Source of the DNA: Sphingobacterium sp. PCS056
Lineage (GTDB): Bacteria > Bacteroidota > Bacteroidia > Sphingobacteriales > Sphingobacteriaceae
Assembly (NCBI RefSeq): GCF_023273895.1
Contig: NZ_CP096883.1
Location: 4,278,001 to 4,342,000 of the forward strand
Length of the DNA: 64,000 nucleotides
Direction of reading: 5' to 3'
Shown here: positions 8,457 to 17,823 of the stretch, in pieces
Numbering within the stretch: position 1 is the stretch's first letter
Layout: each line of letters begins with the position of its first letter
Program-made: the position numbers and the translations under genes
Notes under the pieces: model-generated
What the model was told of the DNA's origin: nothing
Databases searched by the model: none
Seen by the model: the letters and a program-made list of their open reading frames with translations, nothing else

Positions 8457-9269
8457 ATGAGCTATCCCATTCCTGCTAGCGAGTCGACTCCAGCAACTGC
8501 TTTTCAACGATTATTAGATGTCTTATATACGCTTCGTGTAGCTTGTCCCTGGGACAAAAAACAAACGATGGAATCATTGCGTCACCTCACGATCGAGGAG
8601 CTCTATGAACTTACAGATGCTATTTTGGACGAAGATTACCCAGAGATCAAAAAAGAATTGGGTGATGTGATGATGCACTTGGTATTTTATGCCCGTATCG
8701 CGGAAGAAGAAAATCGCTTTACGATTGTGGATGTCTTAAATGGCATCTGTGACAAGCTGATCAGCCGTCATCCGCATGTATATGGCGATATCAATGTGGA
8801 GAATGAGGATCAAGTAAAACAAAACTGGGAGACGCTTAAGCTAAAAGAGGGAAACAAATCTGTATTATCTGGTGTACCTCATGGTCTGCCTGCTTTGGTA
8901 AAAGCGTATCGGATCCAAGATAAAGTTCGTGGAGTAGGATTTGACTGGGAAGACAAGAAGGAAGTTTGGGCTAAAGTGGAGGAAGAATTAGATGAATTTA
9001 AGGCTGAGTACGATATTGACAAACCAGAAGAATCAGATCTCGATAAAGCAGAAGGTGAATTTGGAGATTTGCTATTTTCATTAATAAATTATGCAAGGCA
9101 TATTGGTATTAATCCTGAAAATGCATTGGAGCGTACAAATAAAAAATTTATCAGCCGCTTTACTTATCTCGAACAAAGAGCAGGTGAAAATGGACAGAAC
9201 CTACAGGATATGACTTTGGAGGAAATGGACGTCTACTGGAATGAGGCGAAAAAATTAACGAAATCGTAA
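8457..9269 (+). CDS. mazG: Nucleoside triphosphate pyrophosphohydrolase MazG
   Basis: MazG hydrolyses NTPs and dNTPs to the monophosphate and PPi, cleaning non-canonical nucleotides and modulating ppGpp responses. The 270-residue length matches full-length two-domain MazG. The N-terminal domain shows CPWDKKQT, the EELYEL helix and KKELGDVMMHLVFYA, which together provide the acidic Mg-binding residues. The second MazG domain repeats the pattern (EEELDEF ... EGEFGDLLFSLINYAR). It ends just before a strong bidirectional terminator facing metA. Confidence 0.95.
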   Translation: MSYPIPASESTPATAFQRLLDVLYTLRVACPWDKKQTMESLRHLTIEELYELTDAILDEDYPEIKKELGDVMMHLVFYARIAEEENRFTIVDVLNGICDKLISRHPHVYGDINVENEDQVKQNWETLKLKEGNKSVLSGVPHGLPALVKAYRIQDKVRGVGFDWEDKKEVWAKVEEELDEFKAEYDIDKPEESDLDKAEGEFGDLLFSLINYARHIGINPENALERTNKKFISRFTYLEQRAGENGQNLQDMTLEEMDVYWNEAKKLTKS

Positions 9270-9323
9270 TAAGCCTGAACTTTCGGATCTTTTTGATGTG
9301 TAAAACTCACTATAGATAAAAAA

Positions 9324-9376
9324 AAAGCCTTAAAATATAGCGGATATGATCTGCTATATTTTAGGGCTTTTTTACT
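9324..9376. terminator. Bidirectional rho-independent terminator between mazG and metA
   Basis: An 18-bp stem is formed by 9324-9341 and 9353-9370, with one T-G pair and an 11-nt loop. It is flanked by an A-tract on the left and TTTTTT on the right, so it works for mazG (+) and for metA (-). Confidence 0.9.
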
Positions 9377-9394
9377 TTATGATTAAACTTGAGA

Positions 9395-10339
9395 TTAGTT
9401 TTGTCTTTTAATATCTTCTAATGTTTCCAGTTCGTTGAGATCGAATGGAGTCTCTTGATAAACATAATAATTCAACCAATTATTAAACAACAAATTAGCA
9501 TGTCCTGACCATCTGACCAAAGGTCCTTGAGCTGGGTCATTGTTTAAGTAGTAATTATCTGGAACCTCTATCTCGAGCCCTTTCTCTACATCACGCATGT
9601 ATTCTGTATGCAAAGTCAAGGGAGCGTATTCGGAATGTCCTGTCAGATAAAATTCTCTTCCACCGCGTGAAGATAAAATAGCTAAGCCTGCTTCTGGCGA
9701 CTCGGACAATAGTTCAATTTCTGGTTTATTTTCAATTTCTGATTTTAATATCGTGGTATGTCTACTGTGTGGGATGAAAAATTCATCGTCAAAGCCTCTG
9801 AATAATGGATTGGTTTTATCTAAAGTGGTATGCTTAAACACGCCGAATAGCTTTTCAGCCAATGGGCTTTTTTCAACTCCATAAAAGTGATAGAGTGCCG
9901 CTTGTGATGCCCAGCAAATATATAAGGTTGAAGTGACGTGTTTTTTTGCCCAGTCGAAAATACGGGTGACTTCATCCCAATAGTTAACTTCTTCAAAAGG
10001 CATCATCTCGACAGGCGCACCTGTAATGATCATACCATCATAATACTGATCTTCTATTGCTGAAAAAGACTTATAAAATAGCTCTAAATGCTCCTGAGGA
10101 GTATTTTTAGACATATGAGTATCCAATCGTAAAAATTCGACTTCAACCTGCAATGGATTATTTGACAATAATCTAATAAAATCGGTCTCTGTTGTAATTT
10201 TTAACGGCATTAAATTTAGAATGAGCACCTTCATGGGACGAATGTCTTGTTCGTTGGCTCTCAGATCGCTCATTACAAAAATATTTTCCTTTTTTAATAG
10301 CTCAATAGCTGGCAAATTATCTGGTATTTTTACTGGCAT
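9395..10339 (-). CDS. metA: Homoserine O-acyltransferase, MetA family (probably acetyl-CoA specific)
   Basis: First committed step of methionine synthesis: acylation of homoserine. The 314-residue protein has the MetA catalytic Cys at residue 142 (YICWASQAA) and the GHSEYAP His/Glu motif. At residue 111, where E. coli MetA has Gly and uses succinyl-CoA, this protein has Glu (TGAPVEMMPF). Published work on Bacillus and Thermotoga MetA links Glu111 to acetyl-CoA use, so the product is probably O-acetylhomoserine despite the usual succinyltransferase name. It is monocistronic, ending at a strong terminator. The ~200-bp upstream region shows no riboswitch I can recognise. Confidence 0.93.
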   Translation of the reverse strand: MPVKIPDNLPAIELLKKENIFVMSDLRANEQDIRPMKVLILNLMPLKITTETDFIRLLSNNPLQVEVEFLRLDTHMSKNTPQEHLELFYKSFSAIEDQYYDGMIITGAPVEMMPFEEVNYWDEVTRIFDWAKKHVTSTLYICWASQAALYHFYGVEKSPLAEKLFGVFKHTTLDKTNPLFRGFDDEFFIPHSRHTTILKSEIENKPEIELLSESPEAGLAILSSRGGREFYLTGHSEYAPLTLHTEYMRDVEKGLEIEVPDNYYLNNDPAQGPLVRWSGHANLLFNNWLNYYVYQETPFDLNELETLEDIKRQN

Positions 10340-10542
10340 ATGCTTTCTCCCTCCCCTTGGTTTAGTTTGGGTATAAATATAAAAAAAATTAAATTACTAA
10401 TCTCCCAAATACTGATAATAACAACAATTAAATATTGTTTAACAGGGATTTGACTCATAGAAAAAGCACGCAGAGGGTACCTTTCAATCTTAAAATAATA
10501 GATGGCAAGAATATCGATTATTAGATTTTTTCAGATTCGGTT

Positions 10543-11445
10543 TTACTGAGAAAGACTAAGTTCCTTTTGTACCACATTTAAGAAAAGATCAATTCCCGGA
10601 TGGCTGACACTGGCATTATAGATCAATGATAAGGTGGTCCTTTGCTTAATATGGATTAAATCAATAAATTTCACTTTTGAAGTATAACCTTTTTTTAATG
10701 AGGCTGGAACAATCGCTACTCCTAACCCCTGTTCCACAAGATTAAAGATGGTCAAGGCATTGACTGTACGTAAAGCTACATGCGGATCAAATGCCGCATC
10801 TTTAAAAATGCTCATCACTAAATCATAATAGGAATGACTATAGTCTTTTGAAAAAAGAATAAAGGGTTCATTCTTGAATTCACTCACACTGGTGAAGTTT
10901 GCCTGCTGAATGGGGTAATCTCCTGGAACAACTAAAGAAAAGTGCTCTTTGACGATGGCAATATGATGAATTCCTTTTGGAAAATCATCTAATCGAACAA
11001 ATCCAAAATCTAATTCTTCTTTCAATACCTTTGCAATCTGCATTTCATTCGATAGTTCCTGCAAGTCGACTTCTACTAAAGGGAAATCATGTTTCAGATG
11101 GACCAATACTTTAGCAAGGACAGATTGAACAGCAGATCCAATAAAGCCAAGACGAAGTTCCGTAAGATCGTCAGATCCCATAATACGGAGCTCACGTGTC
11201 ATCTTATCCATGTGGCTGAATAAAAGATCTACTTCCTTTTTTAGATATACTCCTGCTCCGGTCAATCGCACATAGCGTTTACCCCTATCAAATAAAACAG
11301 CCTGATAGATATCTTCCATTTGTTTGATCTGGCGCGATAACCCCGGTTGGGAGATATAAAGTCGTTCAGCTGCTTTTCTAAAATGTAATTCCTCTGCTAA
11401 GACTTTAAAATAATAAAGATGCCTCAATTCTATTTGATAACTCAT
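10543..11445 (-). CDS. LysR-family transcriptional regulator, probably of the hut operon
   Basis: A 300-residue LysR-type regulator. It has an N-terminal helix-turn-helix (residues ~3-62; AEELHFRKAAERLYISQPGLSRQIKQME) and a periplasmic-binding-protein-like effector domain (residues ~90-295; LRLGFIGSAVQS, FSLVVPGDYP). The ATG at 11445 was chosen over an in-frame TTG four codons earlier. It is transcribed divergently from hutHIUG across a ~280-bp shared region, the usual arrangement of a LysR regulator and its target. Control of histidine degradation is therefore inferred from position only. Confidence 0.88.
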   Translation of the reverse strand: MSYQIELRHLYYFKVLAEELHFRKAAERLYISQPGLSRQIKQMEDIYQAVLFDRGKRYVRLTGAGVYLKKEVDLLFSHMDKMTRELRIMGSDDLTELRLGFIGSAVQSVLAKVLVHLKHDFPLVEVDLQELSNEMQIAKVLKEELDFGFVRLDDFPKGIHHIAIVKEHFSLVVPGDYPIQQANFTSVSEFKNEPFILFSKDYSHSYYDLVMSIFKDAAFDPHVALRTVNALTIFNLVEQGLGVAIVPASLKKGYTSKVKFIDLIHIKQRTTLSLIYNASVSHPGIDLFLNVVQKELSLSQ

Positions 11446-11496
11446 AGTAATCAACACTTGTCAAAATTGGTATTTATAATCATTAAAGATATCAGT

Positions 11497-11504
11497 TAAA
11501 TTTG
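11497..11504 (+). promoter_or_regulatory. Candidate -7 element for the hut operon
   Basis: TAAATTTG matches TAnnTTTG exactly on the plus strand. TTTA lies about 20 bp upstream as a weak -33. If used, the hut transcript would have a leader of ~220 nt containing a small ORF (11645-11743). A less consensus-like site is possible near 11595. Confidence 0.4.
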
Positions 11505-11644
11505 AGATAATAGAATGAAATCATAGCGGGCAAAGTATTTTTTATCCTGCGACAATGGTATAATCGGCGTACGTGAAATCTAAAAAATAGGCTTACTGTA
11601 TTTCGCAATATGATTCTTCATGATTTTAAAAAGCTTAAAATAAT

Positions 11645-11743
11645 ATGGCTGCTCAAAACCAAATAATCAAGTCGCGTGCAGCAAATTTATCCAAAGATGT
11701 GGATACACGTTTAATACAATTTATTCAATGGAAAATAAACTAA
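11645..11743 (+). CDS. Possible 32-codon leader ORF overlapping the hutH start
   Basis: ATG at 11645 opens 32 codons (MAAQNQIIKSRAAN...) ending at TAA 11741-11743, so it overlaps the hutH start by 16 nt in another frame. The arrangement would allow translational coupling. The peptide is not His-rich, so a classical attenuator is unlikely. I do not recognise the peptide, and it could be a chance ORF. Confidence 0.2.
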   Translation: MAAQNQIIKSRAANLSKDVDTRLIQFIQWKIN

Positions 11744-13308
11744 AAATATTTCAATACGGCAATGATCAATTAACTTGTTCTATCGCCATGCAACTTGCGA
11801 CAGGACGTATTAAAGGAGAACTCACTGCATCAACTATAGAAAAGGTCGTACAAAGCGCTCAATATGTGCAAGATATAGTTGATTCTAATAAAATAGTGTA
11901 TGGTATCAATACTGGATTTGGACCGTTGTGTACTACGTTAATCAATCCTGCAGACACTAAAAAATTACAAGAAAATATTTTAAAAAGTCATGCCGTGGGT
12001 GTCGGAGAACCGATCGATAAGCAATTGTCCAAATTGATGATGATCTTAAAGGTGCATGCGCTTGCTAAAGGATATTCGGGGATTCAGTTGACCACATTGG
12101 AACGCATGATATGGTTTATTGATCACGATATCGTCCCGATCGTTCCCAAGCAAGGATCTGTAGGAGCATCTGGAGATCTTGCCCCGCTCTCCCATTTATT
12201 TTTACCACTAATTGGATTAGGAAAAGTTTGGTATCAAAATGAGATACGACAAACTTCAGAGGTATTAGCATTATTGGGAACGAATGCGATTACATTGGGT
12301 GCCAAGGAAGGGTTAGCGCTCATAAATGGAACACAATTTATGGCGGCACATGCTGTTAAAGCGGTCTCAGAAATGCATAATTTACTTGAAAATGCAGATC
12401 TGATTGCAACATTGATGATAGAGGGTTTAAATGGATCGATCAAACCCTTTTTTGCACAACTCCATCAACTTAGACCTTACAAAGGGAACCAATATGTAGC
12501 AAGTACTATCTATAACTTATTACAGGATTCGGAAATAGTGACTTCTCATCATAATTGTTCACGTGTTCAAGATCCTTATTCCTTACGCTGTATTCCGCAA
12601 ATACATGGTGCATCGCGCAACGCATGGTTACATTTAAAAGATACCATTGAAATTGAGATCAATTCTGTAACAGATAATCCGATTATTATCGACAGTGAAT
12701 TGACTATTAGTGGGGGAAGTTTTCACGGTCAGCCGATTGCGCTTCCCATTGATTATGCGACATTGGCGATCTCTGAAATCGGAAACGTTTCTGATAGACG
12801 CGTCTATCTTTCACTGGAAGGTGATACGCCAAATGTGCCCAAATTACTATTGAAAGAAACTGGCCTCAACTCAGGTTTTATGATCTTACAATATAGTACT
12901 GCGGCATTGGCAAGTGAAAATAAAGGATTATGTTTTCCGTCCAGTGCTGACAGCATCCCAACATCATTAGGACAAGAGGATCATGTGAGCATGGGATCCA
13001 TTGGTGCCCGAAAACTGCTACAAGTCATCAATAATGTCGGCAATATACTGAGTATCGAACTCATCTGTGCGGCACAGGCTTTTGATTTTCATAAACCACT
13101 CCAATCGACAGCTATTATGGAAGCAGTGCATCAGGAAATCAGAAAAGTGATACCACATATAACGGAAGATCAAATGATGGAAGATATTCTTTCTGCTGCG
13201 CAACAACTTATTTCTTCAGGATGCTTGGTACAGGTTGCAAAACAAATAGCGGAGGAGCAACATGTGCCTTATCACGGATTACATCACGAATATTTTAATA
13301 ATTTTTAA
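11728..13308 (+). CDS. hutH: Histidine ammonia-lyase
   Basis: HutH deaminates L-histidine to trans-urocanate plus ammonia, the first step of histidine catabolism. The 526-residue length fits the family. The Ala147-Ser148-Gly149 triad (GSVGASGDLAPLSH) forms the autocatalytic MIO electrophile, and YGINTGFGPL near residue 58 supplies the active-site Tyr. Other aromatic-amino-acid lyase residues are in place (SVTDNPI, SSADSIPTSLGQEDHVSMG). It is first in the operon, with hutI starting 2 bp after its stop. Its upstream region is shared with a divergent LysR gene. Confidence 0.95.
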   Translation: MENKLKIFQYGNDQLTCSIAMQLATGRIKGELTASTIEKVVQSAQYVQDIVDSNKIVYGINTGFGPLCTTLINPADTKKLQENILKSHAVGVGEPIDKQLSKLMMILKVHALAKGYSGIQLTTLERMIWFIDHDIVPIVPKQGSVGASGDLAPLSHLFLPLIGLGKVWYQNEIRQTSEVLALLGTNAITLGAKEGLALINGTQFMAAHAVKAVSEMHNLLENADLIATLMIEGLNGSIKPFFAQLHQLRPYKGNQYVASTIYNLLQDSEIVTSHHNCSRVQDPYSLRCIPQIHGASRNAWLHLKDTIEIEINSVTDNPIIIDSELTISGGSFHGQPIALPIDYATLAISEIGNVSDRRVYLSLEGDTPNVPKLLLKETGLNSGFMILQYSTAALASENKGLCFPSSADSIPTSLGQEDHVSMGSIGARKLLQVINNVGNILSIELICAAQAFDFHKPLQSTAIMEAVHQEIRKVIPHITEDQMMEDILSAAQQLISSGCLVQVAKQIAEEQHVPYHGLHHEYFNNF

Positions 13309-13310
13309 TA

Positions 13311-14567
13311 ATGGATAAAATATTAATTGGTCCCTTCTCTCAATTGCTATCATTTGATAAAACGCCATTAAAAGGAGCGTTAGGAGATGATCAGATCGAA
13401 ATTGCGAAAAACGCTGGCATAGTGGTTGAAGACGGTAAAATAGTTGCGATTGGCGACTATCGTGATTTAAAAAAAAGTGTACATAACGAGGCAGAACTGC
13501 TATTGATGGAAGGCGATACCGTATGTGTCCCAGGTTATATCGACTGCCACACGCACCTAGCATTTGCTGGAAATCGAGCAAATGACTTTGCATTACGAAA
13601 TGCTGGTGCCAGCTATCTTGAAATTGCAGAATCAGGTGGAGGTATCTGGAGTACCGTACTGCATACTCGAGCGGCCAGCGAATCGGACTTGACTGCACAT
13701 ATCGTCCACTATGCAAAAGAATTATTAACACAAGGAATCACCACTATTGAAGTTAAAAGTGGATATGGGTTATCCATCAAAGAGGAACTAAAAATACTGC
13801 GTGCCATTAAGAAAGCACAACAATCTGTTTCAGTTGACTTGATTCCGACTTGTCTAGCAGCTCATATGAAGCCCAAAGACTATACGGGTAGCAGTAAAGA
13901 CTACCTGAATGAAATCGCTCATGAGCTTTTCCCAGTATTAAAAAGTGAACAGCTGACCAACAGAATTGATACCTTTATTGAAAAAAGTGCTTTCACTGCC
14001 GATCAGATTGAACAGTACTTCAGCAAAGCTAAAGAAATGGGCTTTGACATCACGGTACATGCGGATCAATTTTCAACATCAGGATCTGCGGTTGCAGTTC
14101 GATTTGAAGCAGTAAGTGCAGATCATCTGGAAGCATCAACCGATTTGGAAATTGAATTATTGGCAAATAGCCATACTGTTGCTGTCGCATTGCCAGGTGC
14201 GTCAATTGGTATCGGTTGCGCGTTCACTCCTGCTCGAAAGCTCTTGGACCGCGGGGCCTGCTTAGCTATTGCTACTGACTGGAATCCGGGATCTGCACCA
14301 ATGGGTCAACTCATGACACAAGCTACTATTCTAGCAACTGCGGAGAAATTGTCAAATGCTGAACTCTTTGCCGCAATTACATACCGAGCTGCTCAAGCCC
14401 TAAATTTGAGTGACCGAGGAAGATTGAGGAACGGAGAATTAGCTGATTTTGCCGTTTACAAAACCGATAACTATCAAAATATCACATACAGACAAGGTAC
14501 TTTAAAACCTATCCAGGTATGGAAGAAAGGAACCTTGATCTATACGAAAGGAGATGAAACATGTTAA
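13311..14567 (+). CDS. hutI: Imidazolonepropionase
   Basis: HutI opens the imidazolone ring to give N-formimino-L-glutamate, the third step of histidine degradation. The 418-residue amidohydrolase-superfamily protein has the metal-binding HxH (DCHTHLAFAGNR, near residue 80). It also has a substrate-pocket segment GGGIWSTV, a later metal His (TVHADQFS, near residue 247) and the catalytic Asp motif (ATDWNPGSAP, near residue 323). It is packed between hutH (2 bp upstream) and hutU, overlapping the hutU start by 7 nt, so translation is probably coupled. Confidence 0.95.
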   Translation: MDKILIGPFSQLLSFDKTPLKGALGDDQIEIAKNAGIVVEDGKIVAIGDYRDLKKSVHNEAELLLMEGDTVCVPGYIDCHTHLAFAGNRANDFALRNAGASYLEIAESGGGIWSTVLHTRAASESDLTAHIVHYAKELLTQGITTIEVKSGYGLSIKEELKILRAIKKAQQSVSVDLIPTCLAAHMKPKDYTGSSKDYLNEIAHELFPVLKSEQLTNRIDTFIEKSAFTADQIEQYFSKAKEMGFDITVHADQFSTSGSAVAVRFEAVSADHLEASTDLEIELLANSHTVAVALPGASIGIGCAFTPARKLLDRGACLAIATDWNPGSAPMGQLMTQATILATAEKLSNAELFAAITYRAAQALNLSDRGRLRNGELADFAVYKTDNYQNITYRQGTLKPIQVWKKGTLIYTKGDETC

Positions 14568-16581
14568 CTTTTAAAGACGAAATATTACAGGGAATACCTA
14601 AGCATTTACCTCCAAAAGTTGCTTATGATGCAAGTGTAAGTCATGCTCCTAAACGTAAAGACATCTTATCCAAAGAAGAGAAAAAATTAGCGATAAAAAA
14701 TGCGCTTCGTTATTTTCCTATGGATTGGCATGTAGAATTGGGAAAAGAGTTTCTACAAGAATTAGTACAATTTGGACGTATCTACATGCATCGTTTTCGC
14801 CCCAGCTATACGATGTATGCAAGACCAATTGCGGACTATCCTGGCGAAAGTCTTCAAGCGCGAAGTGTCATGCTGATGATTCAGAACAACCTCGACCCCG
14901 CTATTGCGCAACATCCTCATGAGCTCATCACCTATGGTGGAAATGGTGCTGTGTTTCAAAATTGGGCACAGTATGTATTGACCATGCAATACTTAGCTCA
15001 AATGACCGATAATCAAACGCTGCACATGTATAGCGGTCATCCTATGGGATTATTTCCTTCGTCAAAAGATGCTCCAAGGGTGGTGATTACCAATGGTATG
15101 ATGATTCCAAATTATTCTAGACCTGATGATTGGGAGAAGTATAATGCCCTGGGTGTGACACAGTATGGTCAAATGACAGCTGGCTCCTATATGTACATCG
15201 GACCCCAAGGTATCGTCCACGGTACTACCATAACGGTCATGAATGCTTTTCGAAAGCAATTGTCAAAAGAGGAAAGTATACATGGCAAGGTATTTTTGAC
15301 TTCGGGATTGGGGGGAATGAGTGGTGCACAACCTAAAGCGGGCAATATAGCTGGTTGCATTACCGTCTGCGCAGAGGTTAATCCTGCTGCTGCTCGAAAA
15401 AGATATGAGCAAGGATGGGTAGATGTATTAATAGAAAATATGGATGAACTCATTACTGTTGTGAGGCAAGCTATTGAAGACAAACAAATTGTTGCCATCG
15501 CTTATATAGGCAATATCATCGAAGTCTGGGAATCTTTCCTGCACGCTGACATTCAGATTACCGTAGGTTCTGATCAAACTTCTTTGCATAATCCTTGGGC
15601 AGGTGGCTACTACCCTATTGGATTAACCTTTGAAGAGTCGAATGTCTTGATGGCGGAAAAAACCGGAGCAATTTAAAAGAGAAGTACAACAATCGCTAAT
15701 TCGTCACGTGAAGGCAATCAACGATCATGTCGCACGAGGCACGTACTTCTTCGATTACGGTAATGCTTTTTTTACTAGAAAGTAGCCGTGCCGGAGCAGA
15801 GGTAATGGCAACGGATGGTATCAATTTCCGTTACCCTTCTTATGTACAAGATATTTTAGGACCGATGTGCTTTGATTATGGATTTGGCCCTTTTCGTTGG
15901 GTATGTACTTCTGCGGATCCAGATGATTTAAAAACGACAGATCAAATAGCATTAAACGTTCTAAAAGACTTACAAAACACTGCTTATCCCGAAATTCAGC
16001 AACAATTGGGGGATAATATCAAATGGATTGAACAAGCTGACCAAAATAAGCTGGTTGTAGGCTCTCAAGCTCGAATCCTGTATGCTGATGCGATCGGTAG
16101 AATACGAATAGCAAAAGCATTTAATCTGGCTGTCCGAAATGGCGAATTAAGTGCTCCAATTGTACTGGGAAGGGATCATCACGATGTCAGCGGAACAGAT
16201 TCTCCTTACAGGGAAACTAGTAACATCTATGATGGAAGCAAATTTACAGCAGATATGGCTATTCATAATGTCATAGGTGATAGCTTTAGAGGAGCGACTT
16301 GGGTCTCTATTCACAATGGTGGTGGTGTTGGTTGGGGTGAGGTTATTAATGGCGGTTTTGGTTTGTTGTTGGATGGCTCTGAAGATGCAGATCGAAAACT
16401 CGAAAATATGCTTTTTTATGATGTCAACAATGGTATAGCACGTCGTGCATGGGCTCGAAATGATACGGCTAGACAGGCTATTGAAGTCGAGTTGGCAAGA
16501 ACTAAATCCCTAAAAGTAACGTTGGCAAATCGTGTTGAAACTGTAGCAATAAATCAAATTTTTGAAGAATATGGAGACTAG
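14561..16581 (+). pseudogene. hutU: Urocanate hydratase with two single-base frameshifts
   Basis: HutU hydrates urocanate to imidazolonepropionate. The family's coding signal runs across all 2,021 nt but in three frames. The first segment reads to ...SNVLMAEK and then leaves frame at an A6 run (15657-15662). The middle ~37 residues (KPEQFKREVQQSL ... GTYFFDYGNAF) are in the next frame. The rest (LLESSRAGAEVMATDG onward) resumes in a third frame after a T7 run (15767-15773). Removing one A and one T restores 673 codons, 672 residues, the length of the long urocanase class. Either the gene is newly inactivated or both changes are sequencing errors in homopolymers. If real, histidine degradation stops at urocanate. 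Confidence 0.9.
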
Positions 16582-17530
16582 GCATTGGACCTATTATGAT
16601 CGGGCAGATTTAAAAAAATGGTCTGGTCGTATAGATGGTACGACAGAGGAGCATTTAAGATGGCATCAAATTATTCATTGCATTGATCTCAGGGATGAGC
16701 TGGATCTTAGCGGCAGTTATGTGCTACTAGGTTTTGCATGTGATGAGGGTGTGTTGCGAAATCTGGGGAGACCCGGTGCGGCAAAGGGTCCTGAAATCTT
16801 AAAGCAAACGCTTGCAAACCTTCCTGTATTTCGGAATAAGAAAACGAAGCTGATTGATGCTGGGACAATCCATTGCAAAGATAAGCAACTGGAAAATTCC
16901 CAAGATGCACTTGGTTTTGTGATCCACCTTATTATACAGCGTGGAGGGTTCCCGATCGTACTGGGGGGTGGACATGAAATCACCTTTGGCCATTACTTAG
17001 GTCTCAAAGCTAATTACAAGAATAAACTTGGCATCATTAATTTTGACGCTCACTTTGACATCAGGAAACCGCAACATGAAATCCCAACATCAGGTACGGG
17101 TTTCTATCAAATCGCACAATTGGAAAAACAGCTGAATTACCTACCTATGGGGATACAAAAGATCAGCAATACTCAAGTTTTATTTGATACCGCAAGAGAG
17201 TATCAAATTAATTGGATAGAGTCACAAGATTTTCGGGATCGCAATAAAAAAGTAATCCTAGATCAAATCGATGCATTCATCAGCGGTATTGATCATCTAT
17301 ATCTAACAATAGATCTCGATGTATTTGCTGCAAGCTATGCTCCAGGAGTTAGTGCGGCTGCCTTTTATGGTATTGTTCCCGACGCATTTTTCCTTGACAT
17401 ATATACGCATATCATTGCTTCTGAAAAGCTCGTAAGTATAGATATTGCAGAACTTAATCCAGAGTATGATTATGATAATCATACCGCCAAGTTAGCGGCA
17501 GATCTACTATTTAGGCTCGTTATAGCTTAA
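16571..17530 (+). CDS. hutG: Formimidoylglutamase, arginase/ureohydrolase family
   Basis: HutG hydrolyses N-formimino-L-glutamate to glutamate and formamide, the last hut step. The 319-residue ureohydrolase shows the Mn-binding motifs GGGHEITFGH (near residue 133), NFDAHFDIR (near 157) and DLDVFAASYAPGVSA (near 245). The start is the ATG at 16571 (METRHW); the in-frame TTG three codons earlier is less likely. It overlaps the end of hutU by 11 nt. Assignment as formimidoylglutamase rather than arginase or agmatinase rests on operon context. Confidence 0.9.
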   Translation: METRHWTYYDRADLKKWSGRIDGTTEEHLRWHQIIHCIDLRDELDLSGSYVLLGFACDEGVLRNLGRPGAAKGPEILKQTLANLPVFRNKKTKLIDAGTIHCKDKQLENSQDALGFVIHLIIQRGGFPIVLGGGHEITFGHYLGLKANYKNKLGIINFDAHFDIRKPQHEIPTSGTGFYQIAQLEKQLNYLPMGIQKISNTQVLFDTAREYQINWIESQDFRDRNKKVILDQIDAFISGIDHLYLTIDLDVFAASYAPGVSAAAFYGIVPDAFFLDIYTHIIASEKLVSIDIAELNPEYDYDNHTAKLAADLLFRLVIA

Positions 17531-17677
17531 CAAACAATAAGTTTTAAATGACCTACTAAAAGCCTAAAAATATTACTAAAATTAGAAAACTGAACTGGAT
17601 TTTCTAGCGACAGTGTAGAGATCGATTAAAATGGATGAAGTAATGGATGAAATTTTATTTTTAACCTTAAGTTGCAA

Positions 17678-17705
17678 TTATTCTAGTGATCGTTAACTAG
17701 AATAA
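17678..17705. repeat. Perfect 10-bp inverted repeat in the hutG-trpS gap
   Basis: TTATTCTAGT (17678-17687) and ACTAGAATAA (17696-17705) are exact reverse complements with an 8-nt loop. There is no T-tract on either side, so it is not a standard terminator. The rest of the 293-bp gap shows no gene. It ends with a purine-rich stretch (17745-17777) and the trpS -7 box. Confidence 0.5.
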
Positions 17706-17807
17706 GTATTTCCGCAGCTCTAGCGGTATTGACCCTAACCTAAATTAAAGTAAAAGAAAAAAAGGAAAAGAAAAAGTCAGCAGAACAATATTTAAGGAAT
17801 TTATACT

Positions 17808-17815
17808 TAAATTCG
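17808..17815 (+). promoter_or_regulatory. Candidate -7 element very close to the trpS start
   Basis: TAAATTCG (followed by C) resembles the TAnnTTTG/TAnnTTCG elements seen elsewhere in the window. It ends only 8 bp before the ATG at 17824, so the transcript would have almost no leader. Confidence 0.35.
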
Positions 17816-17823
17816 CAAGCAAT

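Noticed and set aside
10340..10542. SAM-II riboswitch or tRNA remnant upstream of metA
   Set aside because: A stretch at 10438-10482 (GGGATTTGA ... GAGGGTACC) faintly recalls a tRNA T-arm, but the stems do not pair, and the SAM-II pseudoknot elements I know are not present.
14561..16581. Programmed ribosomal frameshifting in hutU
   Set aside because: Two +1-type interruptions in simple homopolymers within 120 bp, with no known precedent in urocanase, fit mutation or sequencing error better than programmed recoding.
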